DNA of 64,000 nucleotides from Herpomyces periplanetae (lineage: Eukaryota; Ascomycota; Laboulbeniomycetes; Herpomycetales; Herpomycetaceae): positions 119,951 to 183,950 of the forward strand of contig WMKJ01000011.1 of NCBI GenBank assembly GCA_009733715.1. The letters are read 5' to 3'. The position numbers and the translations under genes are program-made. Within the stretch, counting starts at the first letter, position 1. Every line of letters starts with the position of its first letter. Positions 10,333 through 21,019 of this stretch are shown here, piece by piece. The notes below the pieces were generated by a model. It saw only the letters and a program-made list of their open reading frames with translations, was not told the origin of the DNA and ran no database searches.

Positions 10333-12201
10333 TCATCGCCCTGGCACACGCTTGGAACCCATAGTTTTACCACATACCGTCGAACGACGTAATCTCTTGA
10401 CCCGTCTTTTGGTTGCTTTTGATGTTGATTCAACGATTTCCAATTCACTGCTTACTTCTTCCGATATTCGATTTTCGATCTTTGGCATAGGCGATGATAA
10501 TACCGTTGTTGATGGAGACGGTGATCTGGATAGTGGTAATGATGAAGATGATAATGGTCTAGCAGGCGGTGAATTGATAATTGAAGGTGGAGAGCGAGAT
10601 GGTAACGGTGATAAAGACGGTGATAATGAAGCTGATGGTGATGGAATCGGTGATGCTGTTGAAGAGGGTGCAGCTGAAGATGCAGATGACGATGATGATG
10701 ATGATGTTACCGATGATGACCGTAAGGATAATGATGAAGACTTCAATTTACCCCGCTGTCCACTTGATTTAATAGATGATGCTTTGCGCGCTCGAGTAGC
10801 CGATTTAACAACTGAACCCCTTCGCGATGTATTCCCAGATCCACATGTAGATTTATTCGTTGGTAATGATACACTAGTCTTACGACACGATGTTTGGGGT
10901 TTGGATCGTGCGGTTTTACTTGGGCATTTTGTTGTAGTTGCTGCTGTCGCTGTGGATAACACTAAAATATGCTTTCCCGATTGCCCAGTTCCACGAGTCG
11001 TTACAGGTTTGGTCGCAGCCGCTTTGGATTTCGATCGTACTGGTGCCGCTGACGTTGATGTGACTACGATAGAAGAAGTTTGCGACCCAGATAATGCCTT
11101 ATTCAGTGTAGTGGCTGTCTCCACTGTACTAGAATTCGATGACGGTGTCTGAGATTTACACAAGCCTGATGATCTAGTACTTGTCCCTGCTGAGCCGTTT
11201 GTGTTTTGAGAAGTTACTGATCTTCTGCTTCGTAACAAAGCCCCCTGTGTCGATGTTGATGCCGTCGTGACTGTGGACGCGGACCCAGATGTGGACGTAG
11301 ACGTAGAAGTAGATGTAGATATAGATGTCGGTGCAGGTACCATGACTATGTTAGAATCAATAACCTCACTTGTAGCAACTGGAGCTTTTACCCGCTTGTT
11401 TAATGGCTGCGGCTCGGGGGTATCCTCATAGCGAACCACCGGAGTCCGTTTTCGCTTTCCACTAAGTATAGCACCATTGGGAGAATCTCGATTTATTCTA
11501 CCACTAATGCTAGATCCAGCTGGATGAGAGGAATTACTCGTTCCTGAGGTCGTTCCGGTAGCTACCTCACGCTTTGACCTTTGACGTAACTCACGTCCAG
11601 CATTTAAATCACTATATCTCTGGGCATACGGATCCTGTAAATTTGGATCCTTTTTAGTGTCAAAAAAGTAGCCGTATAGATCAGCTTCTTTCATACCCTC
11701 AAATGCTGCAGTAGAGAGTAAATGTCGAACAGCTGATACAGGAGGACGATTTGGATGAGTTATATTTGATATTCTAGCGTCTAATACCATGTATTCTTCC
11801 TGCCATACTTTCATAACATTATGAGCCTTGTTGGCTAACTTATAGAGTGTTTCTGTAGACCGTTGATTGGGTTCATATTTCGTTAAAAGATCTACCAAAA
11901 TGTTATAATCCGTTAACGGTTTAAATGATGCTTCCATAATGCTCTGCACCGCGAGACTATGGTTAACCGCTGCGGACGTTGACTCCACTGGTCCCGCAAC
12001 ACGCTGTGGTACACTCGATAACGAATACGGGCCAGGAATAGATGAAAAATCAATCAATTCCTGAATTTCATCTTGATAACTAGAATTTTCAACAGATTGA
12101 CGATCTGTAACCGTCGTCGGGGCTGGCGATGAACGAGCAGACGACGCTGGTACACGAGCATCTAATGATGGTGAATTAGACCGAAAATTTATCGAAGACA
12201 T
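10333..12201 (-). CDS. Serine-rich basic protein with one conserved-looking N-terminal domain, function unknown
   Basis: I do not recognise a named family for this 622-residue protein. Residues about 85-215 look like a folded, conserved domain: a 'LTDYNILVDLLTKYEP' helix, 'ETLYKLANKAHNVMKVWQEE', then 'KEADLYGYFFD' and DPYAQR. The rest is low-complexity Ser/Thr/Ala with basic clusters. It includes KRKRTP at about 250, a tandem S-T run near 295-310 and a poly-Ser/Pro segment near 490-560; the C-terminus is strongly basic (KATKRRVKRLRR). The basic clusters suggest a nuclear, chromatin- or DNA-associated role, but this is inference. The long open frame on the opposite strand (10352-11152) comes from repeated TCA/TCN codons. 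It is divergent from the Mtc1-like gene. Confidence 0.65.
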   Translation of the reverse strand: MSSINFRSNSPSLDARVPASSARSSPAPTTVTDRQSVENSSYQDEIQELIDFSSIPGPYSLSSVPQRVAGPVESTSAAVNHSLAVQSIMEASFKPLTDYNILVDLLTKYEPNQRSTETLYKLANKAHNVMKVWQEEYMVLDARISNITHPNRPPVSAVRHLLSTAAFEGMKEADLYGYFFDTKKDPNLQDPYAQRYSDLNAGRELRQRSKREVATGTTSGTSNSSHPAGSSISGRINRDSPNGAILSGKRKRTPVVRYEDTPEPQPLNKRVKAPVATSEVIDSNIVMVPAPTSISTSTSTSTSTSGSASTVTTASTSTQGALLRSRRSVTSQNTNGSAGTSTRSSGLCKSQTPSSNSSTVETATTLNKALSGSQTSSIVVTSTSAAPVRSKSKAAATKPVTTRGTGQSGKHILVLSTATAATTTKCPSKTARSKPQTSCRKTSVSLPTNKSTCGSGNTSRRGSVVKSATRARKASSIKSSGQRGKLKSSSLSLRSSSVTSSSSSSSASSAAPSSTASPIPSPSASLSPSLSPLPSRSPPSIINSPPARPLSSSSLPLSRSPSPSTTVLSSPMPKIENRISEEVSSELEIVESTSKATKRRVKRLRRSTVCGKTMGSKRVPGR

Positions 12202-12520
12202 TAGATATTAAACAAGCTTAACACCAACAACATCAAGATCCCATTAACCAGTTACTCAAAAATTGAAATTTGATAAACTAATTAGCATGCAAGAAATAAA
12301 ATCCTTCATCTACATTTCTCTTAAAGACAAGTTCCGCTTCACACGGCAAGAAAGACTATCAGCCACTCTTTGCGCCACCACCGCCACAGCTGCCGGCGGA
12401 ACGTCTTTGATCGAGGCGGTGCATGTGGCGCAGATCATCTTCGATAAATTTTGACGTCGACGCGGTGTGATGGAGGAAGAAGTTCTTTTTGGGGCAGGAA
12501 TTTGCATTTTACGACAAATA
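12202..12520. other. Divergent promoter region between the serine-rich gene and the Mtc1-like gene
   Basis: Around 320 nt separate two divergent starts. Short open frames on both strands here (+ 12263-12454, - 12310-12654) have no family resemblance and the second overlaps the Mtc1-like coding sequence. No clear motif beyond AT-rich stretches near the serine-rich gene was identified. Confidence 0.4.
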
Positions 12521-13666
12521 ATGTCAAACGTTTCGAAAAGTAAGGAAGAGTTACTTGCGGAATTGGATTGGATTGGAGAGAGTGGCTCAAAGTTTGTTCC
12601 CGATCCACCTGTTGCTGAAACTAATGAAGTTGCGGATGAAAATGTCAGTAACAAGGTAGATCCGCTTCAACAATTGGAGAATTTAGCTCAAGAACCCTTG
12701 AATACTGGATCGTCTACGGCTGATACAAATTCTTTATCATCAACTTCTAATTCTAACTGGTTTTCGGGAATTATTTCAAGTGCCGTTAAACATGCGGAAC
12801 TAGGTGTTAAAGAACTTCAGAAGCATAGTAAACCTGATACTATTACGCGTCATATCAAGGAGAATGTTCAGGTAATCCGTGATCTTCGTCAAGACTTCAC
12901 CCAGCGTGCTATTCCCGCTGTGTCCGAGCTACTTCAGACCATTGCACCAAATCCTCAATCACAATCTACTGCATCTGGCACTTCGAATTCGCCTGCTGCG
13001 AATCGTGAAATATTACCTTTACACATAATATTACCCCATTATACAATGTTTGAAGATGCAAAGCGTGAATTGACTCCCATGATTCATCAGCTTTTTTCTT
13101 ATATCATTACTTCACATCAGCGGCTTACTCAAGTTGACACTACACTCGATAGAAAGACCATCCAAGTTAAAGATACCTCACCCAAAGTTTCAGAGCCTTG
13201 CACTACCACAACCTTAACCAGAGCTGCAGACCAACACATTCCTTCCATGGGTGATGCCGTTAATTTAGCCGTTCGCAAAGCTCGTGAATTCCTTTTTACC
13301 AATACCGATTATCCCTATATCATCTTGTCATTTCAACTCGCTTTACTCAATAATGAATACACCTTTGATGACTTAAAGCAGCTCGAGACCCCTTCACACT
13401 TACACATTACCAACCTAGACTGCCATGCCGATTCTACTTCCCAAAGTCTGGCTTTCTACGTTCACCTAATTGATACATCGACAAATATATCGATGTCGTG
13501 TTTGTCACAATCATTCCCACGAGCTTGGTTTGACTGGCAAATAACTCCCACTTCAGATAGTTCTGCTCACTATAACCTATGGTCGACACAGTATATGTCG
13601 GACGTCATTAGGCTGCTTGTCGCTACAATTGCGCAACGGTACATTGTACATAGAAATATGGTATAA
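12521..13666 (+). CDS. Mtc1-like protein (maintenance of telomere capping 1 family)
   Basis: Mtc1 is a fungal family of poorly defined role; in yeast it interacts genetically with the Cdc13 telomere cap and is linked to COPI/ER-Golgi vesicles. I start at the Met at 12521 (MSNVSKSKEELLAELDWIG) because the KEELL-x-x-LD block is the usual family N-terminus. The frame also has an earlier ATG at 12467 that would add 18 residues. The protein is 381 residues. Family features are a disordered Ser/Asn linker, 'NWFSGIISSAVKHAELGVKE' (about 78-97), RQDFTQRAIPAVSELLQTIAP, and the globular C-terminal half beginning LPLHIIL. I recalled the family from these motifs and did not search. Confidence 0.65.
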   Translation: MSNVSKSKEELLAELDWIGESGSKFVPDPPVAETNEVADENVSNKVDPLQQLENLAQEPLNTGSSTADTNSLSSTSNSNWFSGIISSAVKHAELGVKELQKHSKPDTITRHIKENVQVIRDLRQDFTQRAIPAVSELLQTIAPNPQSQSTASGTSNSPAANREILPLHIILPHYTMFEDAKRELTPMIHQLFSYIITSHQRLTQVDTTLDRKTIQVKDTSPKVSEPCTTTTLTRAADQHIPSMGDAVNLAVRKAREFLFTNTDYPYIILSFQLALLNNEYTFDDLKQLETPSHLHITNLDCHADSTSQSLAFYVHLIDTSTNISMSCLSQSFPRAWFDWQITPTSDSSAHYNLWSTQYMSDVIRLLVATIAQRYIVHRNMV

Positions 13667-13862
13667 AGTTACCCGGCAGTCATTCACCTACCCGTGAATA
13701 TTTACGACCTGACCATACTTCAACGTCCCGTTTATCTAACCACTCTGTAAAATCTTTGTATCACATACGCATTGCACCCCGTGAGACGTTCTATCCTACT
13801 TAAACAAATCTATCGATTAATCATAACATAAAATGCATATCACCCTCTCCATTTTGACGAAA

Positions 13863-14219
13863 CTATCTCGTTGGCTTCATGCCAGCATGATTGGCTAAAC
13901 GCCTTTCGATTTCGTTTATTCTTCCTGCAGTAAGCTTATTCTAAAAAGAACAAACGTCGGTATGTATTAGCCAACCCCTTTCAATCTGTGTCATCCGTAA
14001 ATAACCATGCCATTCACGAACCTTTAATGATCTCTTTTTCACCACACCTTGTCGCTTTTTAGAACAAAGTTTCCCAGTCTTAGTACGACCCGCCAAACCC
14101 TGTAAATTTTTACTTGATAAATTCCCCGATTTCTTTAAATTTAACATATTGTTCACGGCCATCGCACTAGTCGATTGACGATTCGACTTGACACAAAATT
14201 TAGATGAATTTTGCACCAT
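13863..14219 (-). CDS. Small basic UPF0390/DUF2462 protein, two exons
   Basis: A 91-residue, Lys/Arg-rich protein is encoded by exons 14022-14219 and 13863-13940, separated by an 81-nt intron (GTTCGT...TTTTTAG). The first exon alone would run into the intron and end as a spurious 92-residue frame. After splicing the C-terminus reads KKRSLKNKLTAGRINEIERR followed by LANHAG, which matches the LTAGxxxxIE...A..AG ending of the UPF0390/DUF2462 family (human C19orf53-like). These small proteins are nucleolar or ribosome-associated in some species, but no biochemical role is established. It is convergent with the Mtc1-like gene and divergent from Pelota. Confidence 0.65.
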
Positions 14220-14774
14220 AATGCTTTAAGGTTAAATTTTGTTTCAATCTTTCGGAAGCTATATCACACCAAATGAGCAAAGTTGCCCGTTAACAAATGA
14301 CACAACTTCTTGGGAAAAAGACGGAAGCCAAGTATGTACGAGCACGAGCATAAAAAATTAACGCTTCACACTACACATACACACAGGCTTACTCTACCAA
14401 AGACTTAATCAACCCTATGCTCGATACGTCGTACCTTCAGACCAAGTAATCTGACTACGATAAGCCAAGGTCAAATATCATACGCTTTGGAATATCACAA
14501 GTTTCATACGGAAAAACAAAAAGTTTCTCTTTCAGCGCGCACGAATTTTGGCGAGAGTTTCTTTTATATTAGGAATCACGTGACATTATAATCGCGTGAC
14601 TAATCTGCAGCTGGGCACCGCCACTGCAGATGATTCAGCCGATGCCCAACAATATAAGTGTGGCTTGATGCAGATTGGAATTGAGGTGAAAAGATTGAAT
14701 AGAGTAAAATTTCCTATGTTCACGACAATTTGCACGAGTGGCAATATTACGAACTTATTTGGGAGTGTGTCAAA
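14220..14774. other. Divergent promoter region, UPF0390 gene / Pelota
   Basis: This 555-nt spacer holds a CACGTG core at 14577-14582 (context AATCACGTGACA) about 190 nt before the Pelota start and a nearby TCGCGTGAC at about 14591. A 60-codon frame at 14596-14778 ends just past the Pelota ATG and is probably leader sequence rather than a gene. If transcribed it would act as an overlapping upstream ORF. Confidence 0.4.
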
Positions 14775-16201
14775 ATGAAATTACTGCGACGTAAAATTGA
14801 CTTTTCTGCTCGATCGGGCTTTGTAATTCTTTTACCCGAGGATTCTGAAGATATGGTAAGTTAGTAAAATGAATTTACAGTGTGATTAATCTATTTTTAC
14901 CCTACAAACGGTGAATGTTGACTCTAGCATTTATTAAAATTGTATAGTGGCATGCTTACAATTTAATTCATGTTGACGATACAATTCACGCTAGTACAGT
15001 CCGTCGTATTAAATCGAAAAATTCCCAAACCGGTAGCTCTACATCTTCACGCGTGAACACTAAATTAGCCGTAAAAGTTACATCTATGGATTTTGACGTT
15101 GCTTCTTCACATTTACGTGTAGCGGGTAAAGTTTGTGAAGCTAACGAACACGTTTCCCTTGGATCTTATCATACTCTAGATCTTGCCTTACATAAACCAT
15201 TTACACTGACAAAAACCAGCGGAACATGGGATAGTTTTACACTACAAACCCTTAATGAAGCTACCGATGGTAGCCGTAAAGCTCAAGCTTGGTTTATTTT
15301 AATGCGAGAAGGGTTTGCAAACATCTGTCTTGTCACCGAATATCGTACAGTTTTAAAGCTTCGGATTGATCAACCACTACCAAAGAAACGTTCAACTACT
15401 CGGTCTTCCGATTACGACACAGCATTACAACGATTTCACTCATCGCTTCTTTCATCCCTTCTGCGCAACATTGAATCAACTTTATCTTCTACATCACAAT
15501 CTTACACAGTATCGCCAACATCATTACCACCTTTAGTAATTGCGTCACCCGGGTTTGCTGCCAACAACTTTTTAAAATATGCTTGTCAAATAGCCTCCTC
15601 ATCATCAACAAATACTTCTTTATGTATACCGGGAAAGATCCTTGCATCGTACTTGAAATCAGTGCAAGTTATTCATTGTGCTAACTTATCCATTGCCAAT
15701 ATTAGCAGTTTATTAGCTAATCCTCAGCTGAGCAAATCTCTCGAATTAACGCGGACTGCGAACGATGCTGCATTCCTTGATCGTTTTAACCAATGTTTGC
15801 GCGAAGAGGCTATTGCAGAACATTCCACATACTATGGTGATAATATTTCAAATTCAACAAATTTTGCACCACGAGCTTGGTATGGTCGAACCCCAGCGTT
15901 AAATGCGTCCAGAAGAGGTTTAATTTCCCATGGGACGACAATTTTACTAAACGATTGTTTATTTCGTTTTGACACTCCAAGCACCCAGAATCGTGTTGGT
16001 AAAGAACCACTTTCTCCGAAACAAGTTTTAGCCGAGCATACTAAATGGGTTAAACTTGTAGACTCTGCCCGCTCCTCCGGCGCTGATGTACGTATTGTCA
16101 GTTATATTCACGACGTTGGTCGCAGATTAAACGCAATTGGCGATGTTGCTCTTCTCCTTGCTTGGGGTGTCGCCGATCTCGATCAACCGCCTCTCACGTG
16201 A
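14775..16201 (+). CDS. DOM34: Pelota/Dom34 ribosome-rescue factor, two exons
   Basis: Dom34 (Pelota) is an eRF1 paralogue that, with the GTPase Hbs1, enters the empty A site of stalled ribosomes and promotes subunit splitting. Exon 1 (14775-14855) encodes MKLLRRKIDF and ends GVILLPEDSEDM-type sequence; exon 2 (14948-16201) starts WHAYNLIHVDDTI. Together these form the classic Pelota N-terminal Sm-like domain. The 92-nt intron has GTAAGT and TATAG ends and phase 0. The total is 444 residues, longer than the usual 385 or so because of Ser/Thr-rich insertions in the central domain. The central VIASPGF and C-terminal RAWYGR...LLNDCLFR segments correspond to the family. No GGQ motif is seen, as expected. 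The stop codon overlaps a CACGTG palindrome (16195-16200). Confidence 0.92.
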
Positions 16202-16263
16202 CCCATACACTTTCCATCACGTGCTAGAAGTTACTAAGCTGCTTTCTGGGGTCGGTAATTTGT

Positions 16264-17524
16264 TTATCCTGGTTGGGTGTTGATTTGAACGCCGAAAAGG
16301 GAAAAATCTAAATTGATCAGTTCACGAATTTCTCCCGAAAGTAGAGGAGTTAATGATGGTGTAGATTGTTCTTGGGATTTTTTGGGAAATTCAGTAAAAG
16401 TGTGTGGGCCTTCTTCTTCGTCCAATTCACGCTGAATTTGTGATGTTGTTGGTAATACTAAATCACGTAGACCATGATCTTCAATGTCTACGTATTCATG
16501 ATATTCACATGTTAAACCTTTGGTTTGTGTATCAACAGTATCCTCGGGGAAGATATCGGACATTTCCGTTAGATCAATTTCACTGGGGCTTGATGAACTT
16601 TGAAGTTCCACGGTGATTTTATTCGTGGTCTCCATTTCTATTTCGGATTCCCTTGTTACAAAGGATACGACTAATTTAACTGTTAGCAGATATGTATATA
16701 AGATTGTGGTTATGTTGAGTATAATTTGCATATTTTTCGGGTCAATTACCTTTAGTTTTCCTTTCTTGGTTGATCAATTTGATGGAATTTTGTTGATCGG
16801 ATTTCTCAAGCTGGGGACTACGTTGTTGTTGTCGACGTCGTTGGTCGCTTTCTCCCAATCCATCGTATAGATCTTCTGATACACTTGAAGGCAGTTTTGT
16901 CAATCTTTGCCCATCATTATCGGAATTCTGGACTTCTAAAAGATCACCGCTCACGGGAAGCTTATCAGTTTTCTGGGCTAGAACTATTGATTCAGTTGTA
17001 TCTTGATTTTTCCCGACGGATTTACTTCCTGTACCTTGGCCGATTGAAAATTTTCCACCCCAAACAAAGCTTTCCATTACCCGTTTCATTTGGTGTTGCG
17101 AATGGCTAAACCCAGCCAACTGTGTTGCTAATCCTTGTGGTCGAAATCGACTAGCAAATTCGCCATTTACCTGCTTTGATGTCTTGTCATTTTCGTGGAA
17201 TTCATTGGTATCTGTTTCTGTTGAGGGAACATTTCTCTCTAATTCAACTTGTTTTTCCCGATATGTTCGTTGCTCACGTTGAATTTTTTGACGAACTTCT
17301 CTGTCTTGCTGTTCCTTTTCAAACTTCCGTTTACGCTGCTGCTCAGATTTACGCATTCGCTCCCTTAAACGTGACGCTCTTTCGTCTGCTTCAGCTTGTC
17401 TTTCGAGTCGTTTTTGCTCTTTCTCGGATAACTTTGGAATGGCTCCGCGTTGAGCATAAGCAATCCGTAGCTGCTTTAACGTTCGTGGAACGAATGATTT
17501 CTTGGTATTTGATCCCTTGGCCAT
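16264..17524 (-). CDS. Unrecognised charged coiled-coil protein, two exons
   Basis: I infer two exons, 16750-17524 and 16264-16670, joined across a 79-nt intron (GTAATT donor, CTGCTAAC branch, AAATTAG acceptor) with matching phase. This gives 393 residues. The first 115 or so residues are highly charged: 'LKQLRIAYAQRGAIPKLSEK' followed by a long Arg/Lys/Glu/Gln coiled coil. The middle holds GFSHSQHQMKRVMESFVWGG. The C-terminal exon is acidic and contains VLPTTSQIQRELDEEE, reminiscent of short linear docking motifs in fungal nuclear proteins. I cannot name a family or role. It is convergent with Pelota, 62 nt apart. Splicing is inferred from signals and phase, not from homology. Confidence 0.55.
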
Positions 17525-20500
17525 AATTTTGGACTAGCGTATCATTTGGTATAACAGATGATCCTCACATTCTACACGTTTACACTATAATATTAGTTTG
17601 GCTAAGTTCTTCTTTTTAATTTAATCCTTATCTTGTTCGTTGTTGGAAAGTATGAATTAATACTGCTACTGTCTGTCAGTAGTGTAAATTCAGAATCAGT
17701 ACCTTCGCTGTTTAGGTTTATGAAAGGACGAAGGTGTAAGTCGAGTGCCTACTAAGCACGGGTTAGATTAAAGAAACAAGTCTGTTTGAAAGCTTGTTCA
17801 TTTGCCAATGAGTAACTGATCAGTTAAATTCTACATAGTAACACACGCGTGGTCTTGATGAGTTTCACACTGCCTAAATCGTGTATCATACGAGATAGGT
17901 GATACCGTGGGTAAAATCCCTTGGCTCTGGTTAGATTATAGATCATATATTAATCTCTTCATGATTTATGTAAAATTTTATGGTTATATTGGTGTAGAAA
18001 CCATTAAAATCTTTGGATATTGTCTCCTCCAAAGTTCCAAACTCTTCGGCGTTTCCCAAATATCACGTGCACTATTGTTTCGCGCCGTGTGATGCGGTGT
18101 TTGACGATGTTTTTTTAACGGGGGTTTTGCAACTTGGCTTTCGTGATGTTGACTTTTTGCAATTGTTGATGTGTACTGGTGATGTTTAGGGTCAAGGAGA
18201 TGGCTAGATGTTCGGGTTCTTGTGTCATGAAGTTTATCAATAAATTTTGTTTGTTTTTAAGTTGTTATAGGACCCCTTGGTTGATATAATCCATCAGCTT
18301 TTAATTTGCTCGTTTTAAACATTTGCTCAAGATATATTTATGTATGTTTAGCATTAAATGTACAATATTTTTGTAAGTTTTATGAAGTTGTAGGGAGTTT
18401 TAAGGATGAAAGATTTTATATTTCCCGTAGGATTTAAGGACATTCAAAATTGTAAAAAAAAATTAAAACATAGTAAACTTGGGATGGGATTAGTTACATG
18501 GATTTAGTTAATTAAAGCAATAACGAGGAGGATGATTATATATAGTCTAATGCGGAATGAGAAATTGAAGATAAAATGGTGATCTATATTAAAGAAGGAG
18601 AATTAGGATGTAGGGTTGAGTCTGTATACTAAAACGAGTGCACCATTAGGTATATGAATATGCTTATGCACCAGTACGCGTACAAGCGCAAGTGCGAGTA
18701 CAGTTGCGCGCTTATACACATGTGCACATGCGGCACGACATGAAGGAATGAACCTGATGTCTGTACGTCAATATTCCAACACTACAATATACCTACTTAC
18801 CCATACATCTGTACATCTGTACATCTGTGCATCTATACATCTATACATCTATACATCTTTACACCTATACACCTGTACTCCTATAAACCTATACACTCGC
18901 ATCCTTATAAATTTACACAACTATACTCCCAGATGCCCATACACCTAAGCTATACACCTATACACCTATACTCCCACTCCCCTACAAACAGCTTTTCACT
19001 TCCATTTTATGGTACTCTGGACCTGGGAATCTTCTTCATATTTGACCCTTGGTCAGCGCTATTGAAAGGTAAGCTTAAAATGGGGTACTAGTTGGGTTAT
19101 GGGCCGTTTATGTCGCTACTCTAGACAGTTACCCAGTCCGCGCATCAGCGCTTTATCACCTAGCTCAGTAGAGTTAAGATCTACACGCTTAATTTACCCT
19201 CCAAATAATCAACTTCAACCAGTACAACGAAACGTCCTTCATTCTTCCTACCTCAACACAAAGTGCTTCACTCAAAGGATGTATCAATTCATTCCTTGTT
19301 AAACTTGCTACATGAATATTTTGGTTCATACTAGGTAACCTTTAGCTATATGAATAACAAAGGTAAATAAAATATAGAAAGTGTGGATGTTGAACAGAAG
19401 GATTAATTCTTTCTATTTACAAATTTACAACAAATACCCCACAATCTTTCAGGTTTACGCAGAATGGCCCGTAAAATATTTAGAGTTGCGTTAAAACTTA
19501 TTTGCACCCTCTCCAACTTATCAGTAGTGTTAGATCAAGGATATTCCTTGAATAACGGAGTTGATAATCCAGGTAAATTGTACGAAAATTCTTTAGCATA
19601 ATCCACGGGGAATGCTAGGCAAAAAAAGTAAATTCTCTCGATACACTGGAAAACCCTCCTTCAAACACACACTCTATTTTTCTCTCGACTAGTAAAATCG
19701 TCCACATCAAGTCCAAGCAAAGCCATTTCATACTTCTTCACTAAAGTGAATTTAATCAAGATTCAACCCTCGAATTCGATCTCTACTTAATATCCTTTCA
19801 TCCATTTCTGAGCGTCCCAACGTATTGCGTAGCATTTACATTTTCTCTGTCTAGCACAACCTGGCACATCGTGGCACTGGTTAGATGTTTTGTTCATTAA
19901 AATCCCCCAAATTCCCCATTTTCTTGCTTCACGATATCTCCAACTCTCATCTTTTACCCGCTTCCCGGCTTAGGATCAAATATTCTCCGGCATCCCCATC
20001 AAACTGGAAATTCGCGACTTCACGATCACACAGTTTGCAAATTTTTATCGGGGTGTTTTTTTCTTTTCCACAATTTACATTTTGTTTTCCTACTCTTGTA
20101 ATAAATGTTTAAATATTTTGTTAAGTTTACCCTTTTTTTATATAAGTTCATTAGTTCAATGTGACACTTTTATCATCATAATCACTCATCACCCTCTCTT
20201 CACTCTTACCCTTCCTTTCCCCTCTCTTCCTCAAATACTACACGATCCTTTACTTTATACTCTTATTTCCTTTGTCGCTCTACAAAATTAGAACATTTTT
20301 CATTCGATTGATATTCCCTTGAGCTTTTCCTCTTATTCATACTATCTATACTATATCCATAACTCGCATTTCCGCTAACTTCAACATAAAACACTTTGGT
20401 ATATTGCATATTACGTTGGCATTTTCATTATCGTTTCACCTTCCATCCATCCGCGTGTTCTTATGTGATATCGACAATCATCTATCCGTCTATCTCTCCC

Positions 20501-21019
20501 TCATCTCTACTCCCCGTTCCATTCCTGACCTTATCCTACCCTCCCCTCTAACTCCAGCTTTCTTCCTTATCTACATTTTACCTTACAACAAATGTAACTT
20601 TTCCCTTGCTATACACCCACATCCTTTACTTCCTGCTCCCTTCTCCATTGCCTTTCTATCAATACACATGGCGAACATGTTATGAATTTTCACCGTTTTT
20701 TTCATTAATTTTATCCTTACCTTCGTACCCAATTTTACACACTTTTTATCTTTAATTGCTTCATCTTTATTCTTACTCTCCATCCGTTAAACTAACCTTG
20801 CACTCTCTCATTTCCTCTACCATTATACTCCTCTACTCCTTTCATCCCTAACTCTCCCATCCCAAACTTTATATACATCTTTAAAACTCAAATATACCAA
20901 ATATTACCCACATCTACTTACTCGTATTTACTTATTCTATCCAGCTTGCTAAACCGCCAGTTTTTAGCTTTTCATCTCTTTAATTGTCCCGATTCTTCAA
21001 TTGATCTCACCTTAAAGTT
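17525..21019. other. Long intergenic region before the cNMP/F-box/LRR gene
   Basis: About 3.5 kb has no recognisable gene. 17.5-18.6 kb is AT-rich and featureless apart from a CACGTG at 18064-18069. A degenerate 8-nt tandem repeat lies at 18802-18975. From about 19.65 kb, and strongly from 19.88 kb, the plus strand becomes C/T-rich up to the 21020 start, which looks like a long pyrimidine-rich promoter or leader. Short open frames there (for example 19885-20112, 20404-20685) are Ser/Leu/Phe/Pro low-complexity by-products of the pyrimidine bias. Confidence 0.5.
18802..18975. repeat. Degenerate 8-nt tandem repeat (TATACATC-like)
   Basis: About twenty tandem units vary around TGTACATC, TATACATC and TATACACC (C-rich variants distally). 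The array drifts from TRTACATC to TATACACC to CCTATACT forms, as expected for an old minisatellite. It yields a meaningless Thr/Ile/Tyr/Leu-rich frame at 18748-18948. An alternating purine/pyrimidine stretch (GCGTACAAGCGC type) lies just upstream at about 18673-18735. Confidence 0.75.

Noticed and set aside
10352-11152. 266-codon plus-strand frame rich in Asp, Glu and Gly opposite the serine-rich gene
   Set aside because: It is the mirror of Ser/Thr codon repeats on the real coding strand; no domain and no independent start context.
19464-19601. 45-codon plus-strand ORF with a hydrophobic N-terminus that looks like a secreted peptide
   Set aside because: Too short to distinguish from chance, with no known match or nearby signal.
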